Source: Eucalyptus grandis
Lineage: Eukaryota > Streptophyta > Magnoliopsida > Myrtales > Myrtaceae
Length of the DNA stretch: 64,000 nucleotides
Direction: 5' to 3'
NCBI RefSeq assembly: GCF_016545825.1
Contig: NC_052619.1
Coordinates: 573,501 to 637,500 of the forward strand
Positions 59,955-64,000 of the stretch are shown here, in pieces. How positions within the stretch are numbered: the stretch's first letter is position 1; every line of letters starts with the position of its first letter. Both the position numbers and the translations under genes were made by a program. The notes beneath the pieces are model-generated. The model did no database searches and was not told the origin of the DNA. It saw only the letters and a list, made by a program, of their open reading frames with translations.

Positions 59955-62900
59955 CTAAAGCTTCACTTGTCTATCAGAAATCCAGCTGAAGGGAATAGTG
60001 AGTGCTTCCTCGGCCCTTTCCGAAGCTCTCTCCTCCAGCCTTCTAATTTTTGGTACTAAACCGCAGACGTATTCCTGGGCTTTTCTTCCCTCTGCTGAAA
60101 GTCCAGTCAGATTCTCCACCTTCCACCTTCCCACCAGAAACTCCAGGACATCTGCATAGTCCTTCGCTGTGTAAACACCGAGCCTCTGTACAACAGCCGA
60201 GTAATGGGAGAAAATGTTGTCATCACAACCATCATACATCAAATGAGCTGGCATAGTGATTCTCTTTCTCATCATGCCGGCAAGTGCCAAGACAGTTCCA
60301 TCTGGATCGATCTCGAAGAGCTTCTCCATGATTTTTGTATAGGCTGCTTCATGACGCTTCTCATCTGATGCAATCATACCGCAAATTTGAGCCAGTTTCA
60401 TTTCCCCATGCGCCTTAGCAAGCCTGCCTGTGTTTCCATGAGAAATAGATGTCGCTCTTTCTTGAAATGAAGTGTATATGAAGAAGAGGTAGGGACTATT
60501 TTCCGTTCGAGGATCCTGGGACAAAAATATAGAGAGGTAATTAGCCTTAGCAAGTACAAAGTTGCCTTAAATTTTTGGTGGCATCTTCTCAACTGAATCT
60601 CGTGAAATGACAGTTCAATTTTAAAGTCATGTGCATAAATCATTGTTCAATTGCAAAGGCATAACTTATATTTGAACATGACAATCAACATTAAGAGTTG
60701 CGATGGTCATATATATTCACTAAAATGATTCCAGTGCATTCAGTGTCCCTTTGAGATGCTCAAGATTTGCATGCATATGAGTGTGATTTTGTGCTGATGG
60801 ACTTGCATATTAGTTGGTCTTAGTAGAGGTAGGATCTTACCATCCCCGCCCCGATCAGATACTGAATCGTTTTCTCAATTCGCTTCATGTCCACTCGTCC
60901 AGACAGGTATAAGTACTTGTTCAGGAGGTCACCGTGTCTGTTCTCCTCCGCAGTCCATGCCCTTGTCCAAACGGCCCAAGGTGTTAGGCTCGAAGCAGTC
61001 TCGTCTCTAACTCCATCCAGAGTATTAAGCATTGTCTGATAAGTCGGAAGGGCTTCTTCTGTTATCATGCTTCCAACCAAAGCAACAAAGTAGTCATCAG
61101 GGATATCCCTAGCCCTCTCCCTAAGTTCCCTAACTTGTTCTTCAAATCCATCTGATGTTGCATCCGGCAGAAAGTCTTGTGGTTGCCAACAATTCTCGAC
61201 AGGTTTCAAGTGAACCAGTACATTCTTCTCAGCCCATTTCTCCATGGATTTGAATATTTCGATCTTTTCAGGTGGCATGGAGTGGGTTACCTGAACATGT
61301 GCCTCCTTGCGAGGAAGAAAAGGCTTCTCGACGTTCTCCCTGGATTAAACATTTGAATAATTAGCGATTTCTTATGGTTCGTTACAAGCAGGGAACAAAT
61401 TGGATGTTGAATCTAGTTAAATGTCAAATCTCGAAAGGGTGTATACCCTATGCGCTTGAATAACAGGAAGTAGATTGAGGATTCAAATGGATTGTAAGAA
61501 CTTTGGCCGGTTGGCATACTGATACTCAGGAATTTGAACTTAACATAAGGATTGACCAGAACACTCCACACTACTGAAAATAAGAAAGCTCGTTCATGCT
61601 AATTCAGTTCTCCGGTTTCTTTTTTGTTTTATCTGTCATTTTGGAATTGAGAATTTGTTTATCGTATAAGAATCTACCCGATTCCACCTGATGCTTTTCA
61701 TCGAATTGTATCTAGTTCCATTAGCAGACAAAAAAGGCGTATAAAGAGATACTCTGTATATAAAGAAGTCCTTGAATATTTACAAGAACCAAATGATTAC
61801 GAGTCGTTATTGATAGCCTTAACTCGTGTCTTAGCTTGCCCCTTGCGTTAAATGATCTCCTAGGATAGCTATAAAGTCATGAATTGCTTCATAACGTTGT
61901 AAAGCCTGCCTAATTCTTTGCACAGTTTCATGAGTTCCGTGCTAGTTTGGTGGTTGCTGGTTGGTGCCGTCACCAGAGGTAATGCACATGCTAGTACTGT
62001 TTCTATTGTGAGACCCTGTCCTTTCATTGTCTATATGGGACGGCCTAATGTTTCATAACTACTTCCCCACCAATCACAAAAGCTTTTACCCACTTTCATT
62101 TTGTTAAAGTACCATAAATGTTAACCGAACAATATTCAAAAGTATAGCTTTATATAAGGTTGACATGATAATCTAGTTATTACTGGCCGTCCCACTTGGC
62201 ACTTTGTTGCGTTAGCCATTTCCTATAAAAATTGACCGGAATATAACTATATTGAAATTATGTATGGAGGTTTAGGAAATATAACTATATTTCCTAATGT
62301 TGCCATTTGGCAGGTCTTATGTTAGCAATTTTCATCACATACTTTGTAGATGCAAGATATAAGAGCATAACAGAGTGGAAGAAACAAAGACTCCAATTTT
62401 CACAAGTAAAAACTACAAGAAATCAAATCCATAATTGGAAGAGACAACAAGCCATGCCAAAGAGAAAACAGGAGAGAATCGAAGTAAAAACCCTAAGCTC
62501 AACCTGAAATTGATTCTACAGGTCAAACGTTGACAAAAGTTAAGCTCAATGCTCCAACCAACATTCAAATAAAAGCATCTCTTCCACCTATAGCTTAGAA
62601 AATTTGTGCAACAAGAAGCTACTTCATATGTAACGATCAAATTCAGAATCGAAAGGGACAAATCAATTGAGATCACATTCATAGATTATTTTATTTATTT
62701 TGCCATAGCTAACCTCAATAAGTGAGGTTTGTTTACTAATGTACTTGTGGGTATCCGTGTTGGGACGTCGGTGTCGATTGGTGGTCGGTCAAGCTGAATA
62801 GGAGAGCGTTGGGCAGGAGCTTGTGCAAGGTGCATCACGGGGTTCAGCAACATCAATATAATATGGACAAATAGCGTGTAAGGAAGGGAATAGAATAGGA

Positions 62901-63687
62901 TTCTGTCTCATCTGTCATTATGGAAATAGTAAATGGTTGGCTTGTAAAAGAAAATTGTAAGTGCTGGTGCCTACACGCCTCGTACCCCCAAATTCTTCTT
63001 GTATATTTGTCTTTCCCTAAGAGGAGATAATACCTTCCAGTTGTTTTTTCATTGCGGTGTTACCGAAGTTTAGACAAGGATCAAGATGAAGCCTTTTAGT
63101 GACGGCCTTTTAGTGACATGCTTAGGTCCAACGGGGTGGTGATCTAGGCTCTTGAAAAGCCTTTTTGGAAGGTCTACATCCACTTTGCTTGTGAACCCGA
63201 AGAGAGAAATGGGTGAGGAAGGACTTAGGGAGGGCCTCCCGAATAAGCACTCCAATGCTCAAATCAGTGTGGTGTGAGAAAAGAAGAGAGAACTTGAGTG
63301 CGATCGTGAGGGATTTCATGTGTTGGCTAGACGAACTTAGATGATGATATTGATCCTTGAGGCAGTGAATTAAAGATGCCTGATTTAACCTCTTAAAAGG
63401 GAACTATCACAAAGCATAGTTTCTCTAGACGATATAGGATATGTGCAGTTCTTGCAAAAGATACATAGTACACGCATGCATTCAACATCACACTCTCATT
63501 AGCTTTAAAAAGCAGGAATGAATGGAAGAGGGGAATGTAGGAAAACTCACTTGGAGGTGGAGCCAGAGCCAAAATTGGAAGACATGGACTTGGGAGATCT
63601 GTGGCTGGGATTGGCGATCGAAGGCAACTTAAAGGAAAGTGGTTTCATGGGTTTAGAAGTGAGAAATGTATTGGGTTGGACAGCCAT
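59955..63687 (-). CDS. SAD3: Plastid acyl-[acyl-carrier-protein] desaturase, copy 3
   Basis: The exons 63687-63551, 61339-60841 and 60515-59955 join in frame to give 398 residues; exon 2 has two codons fewer than SAD1/2 near its start. All six iron ligands are present. At the castor-equivalent positions 117, 188 and 280 it has Thr, Phe and Ser, so the Gly188 site is filled by a different bulky residue ([11 protein letters not shown]). The transit peptide begins [19 protein letters not shown]. Intron 1 is 2.2 kb and holds an inverted GGGACGGCC pair (about 62037 and 62188) that may be another small MITE, and a palindrome at 62271-62297. The gene is intact despite its age, which suggests selection. 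The symbol is local to this window. Confidence 0.94.
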
Positions 63688-63794
63688 TCGCTATTTTATT
63701 GATGTGTCAATGTGATGAGTAGCTTTTTTATTTGCTTGTTTTTCTCTGAGAATGAGGCTCCACGAAGATGATTTTGAGCAAATTCTAGGTGGGT

Positions 63795-63803
63795 CTTTAT
63801 ATA
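63795..63803 (-). promoter_or_regulatory. TATA box of SAD3
   Basis: The minus strand reads TATATAAAG, a full consensus TATA box, about 110 bp upstream of the SAD3 ATG and at the same place as the sites in SAD1 and SAD2. Confidence 0.7.
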
Positions 63804-64000
63804 GGGAAATGGGATGGACATGAAGGGAAATCAAGCTGGAATCTCACCTTGAGCAAAGCATACCAATCGAGGTGCTTTACAAAGTCAATACAAGTGTTTC
63901 TCACGCATTGATTGAGAAGAAAATATTGGGAATACTAGTTGGGCTGACTCAGCAAAATGCTAGTCTATTAATTGGGTGATATGTGTCGTGTTGGACCCAC

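Larger units (their letters stand above)
59474..63830. repeat. Duplication unit 3 (carries SAD3), older copy
   Basis: Homology to units 1 and 2 begins at GCTCATATGCAAGAAATATAG (34748 and 50711 in the others). It is more diverged than units 1 and 2 are from each other, and it lacks the 2.1-kb MULE-like element. Intron 1 of its desaturase contains extra sequence. Confidence 0.85.

Overview
This is nuclear DNA from a flowering plant. The genes are split by short GT-AG introns, the intergenic DNA is AT-rich and crowded with plant-type transposons (LTR elements, MULEs, hAT-type MITEs, a LINE), and the gene families are plant ones (CASTOR, FOLK, KIN-12, plastid stearoyl-ACP desaturase). The species cannot be fixed from sequence alone; a woody eudicot is a reasonable guess. 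No tRNA gene, rRNA gene or CRISPR array was seen.

Left part (1-25 kb), in order: the 5' half of a CASTOR-type nuclear-envelope ion channel gene (minus, runs off the left edge); a 4-kb foldback repeat built of degenerate TTACCAAC/GTTGGTAA units with a LINE inserted in its left arm; a three-exon short-chain dehydrogenase/reductase gene (plus) with a MITE in intron 1; a three-exon FAM136A/DUF842 gene (minus) with a small SINE-like insertion upstream; a decayed KIN-12 kinesin pseudogene (plus); and a six-exon farnesol kinase (FOLK) gene (minus). The exon joins of these genes were checked by reading frame.

Middle (25-32.5 kb): AT-rich DNA with microsatellites and a dead MULE/FAR1-like transposase gene, itself split by a solo LTR (5-bp duplication ATATC) and by a complete small LTR element of the TRIM type.

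Right part (32.7-64 kb): an intron-poor SLP2-type protein phosphatase gene, followed by three tandem copies of a plastid acyl-ACP desaturase gene (here SAD1, SAD2, SAD3, all minus, all with intact frames). SAD1 and SAD2 lie in a 6-kb segmental duplication whose left breakpoint is just 3' of the phosphatase gene; SAD3 is an older copy. Empty and filled transposon sites give an order of events: SAD3 split off, a 2.1-kb MULE-like element inserted, SAD1 and SAD2 were duplicated, then a gag-containing LTR retroelement (about 10 kb with three minisatellites) landed about 50 bp upstream of the SAD1 TATA-like site and a hAT-type MITE inserted in the SAD2 unit.

The most interesting points are that the desaturases carry changed residues at positions equivalent to castor Thr117, Gly188 and Asp280, known determinants of chain length and double-bond position, and that the CASTOR pore filter reads ASAGNH instead of the usual ADSGNH, including the Ser-to-Ala change known from Medicago DMI1.
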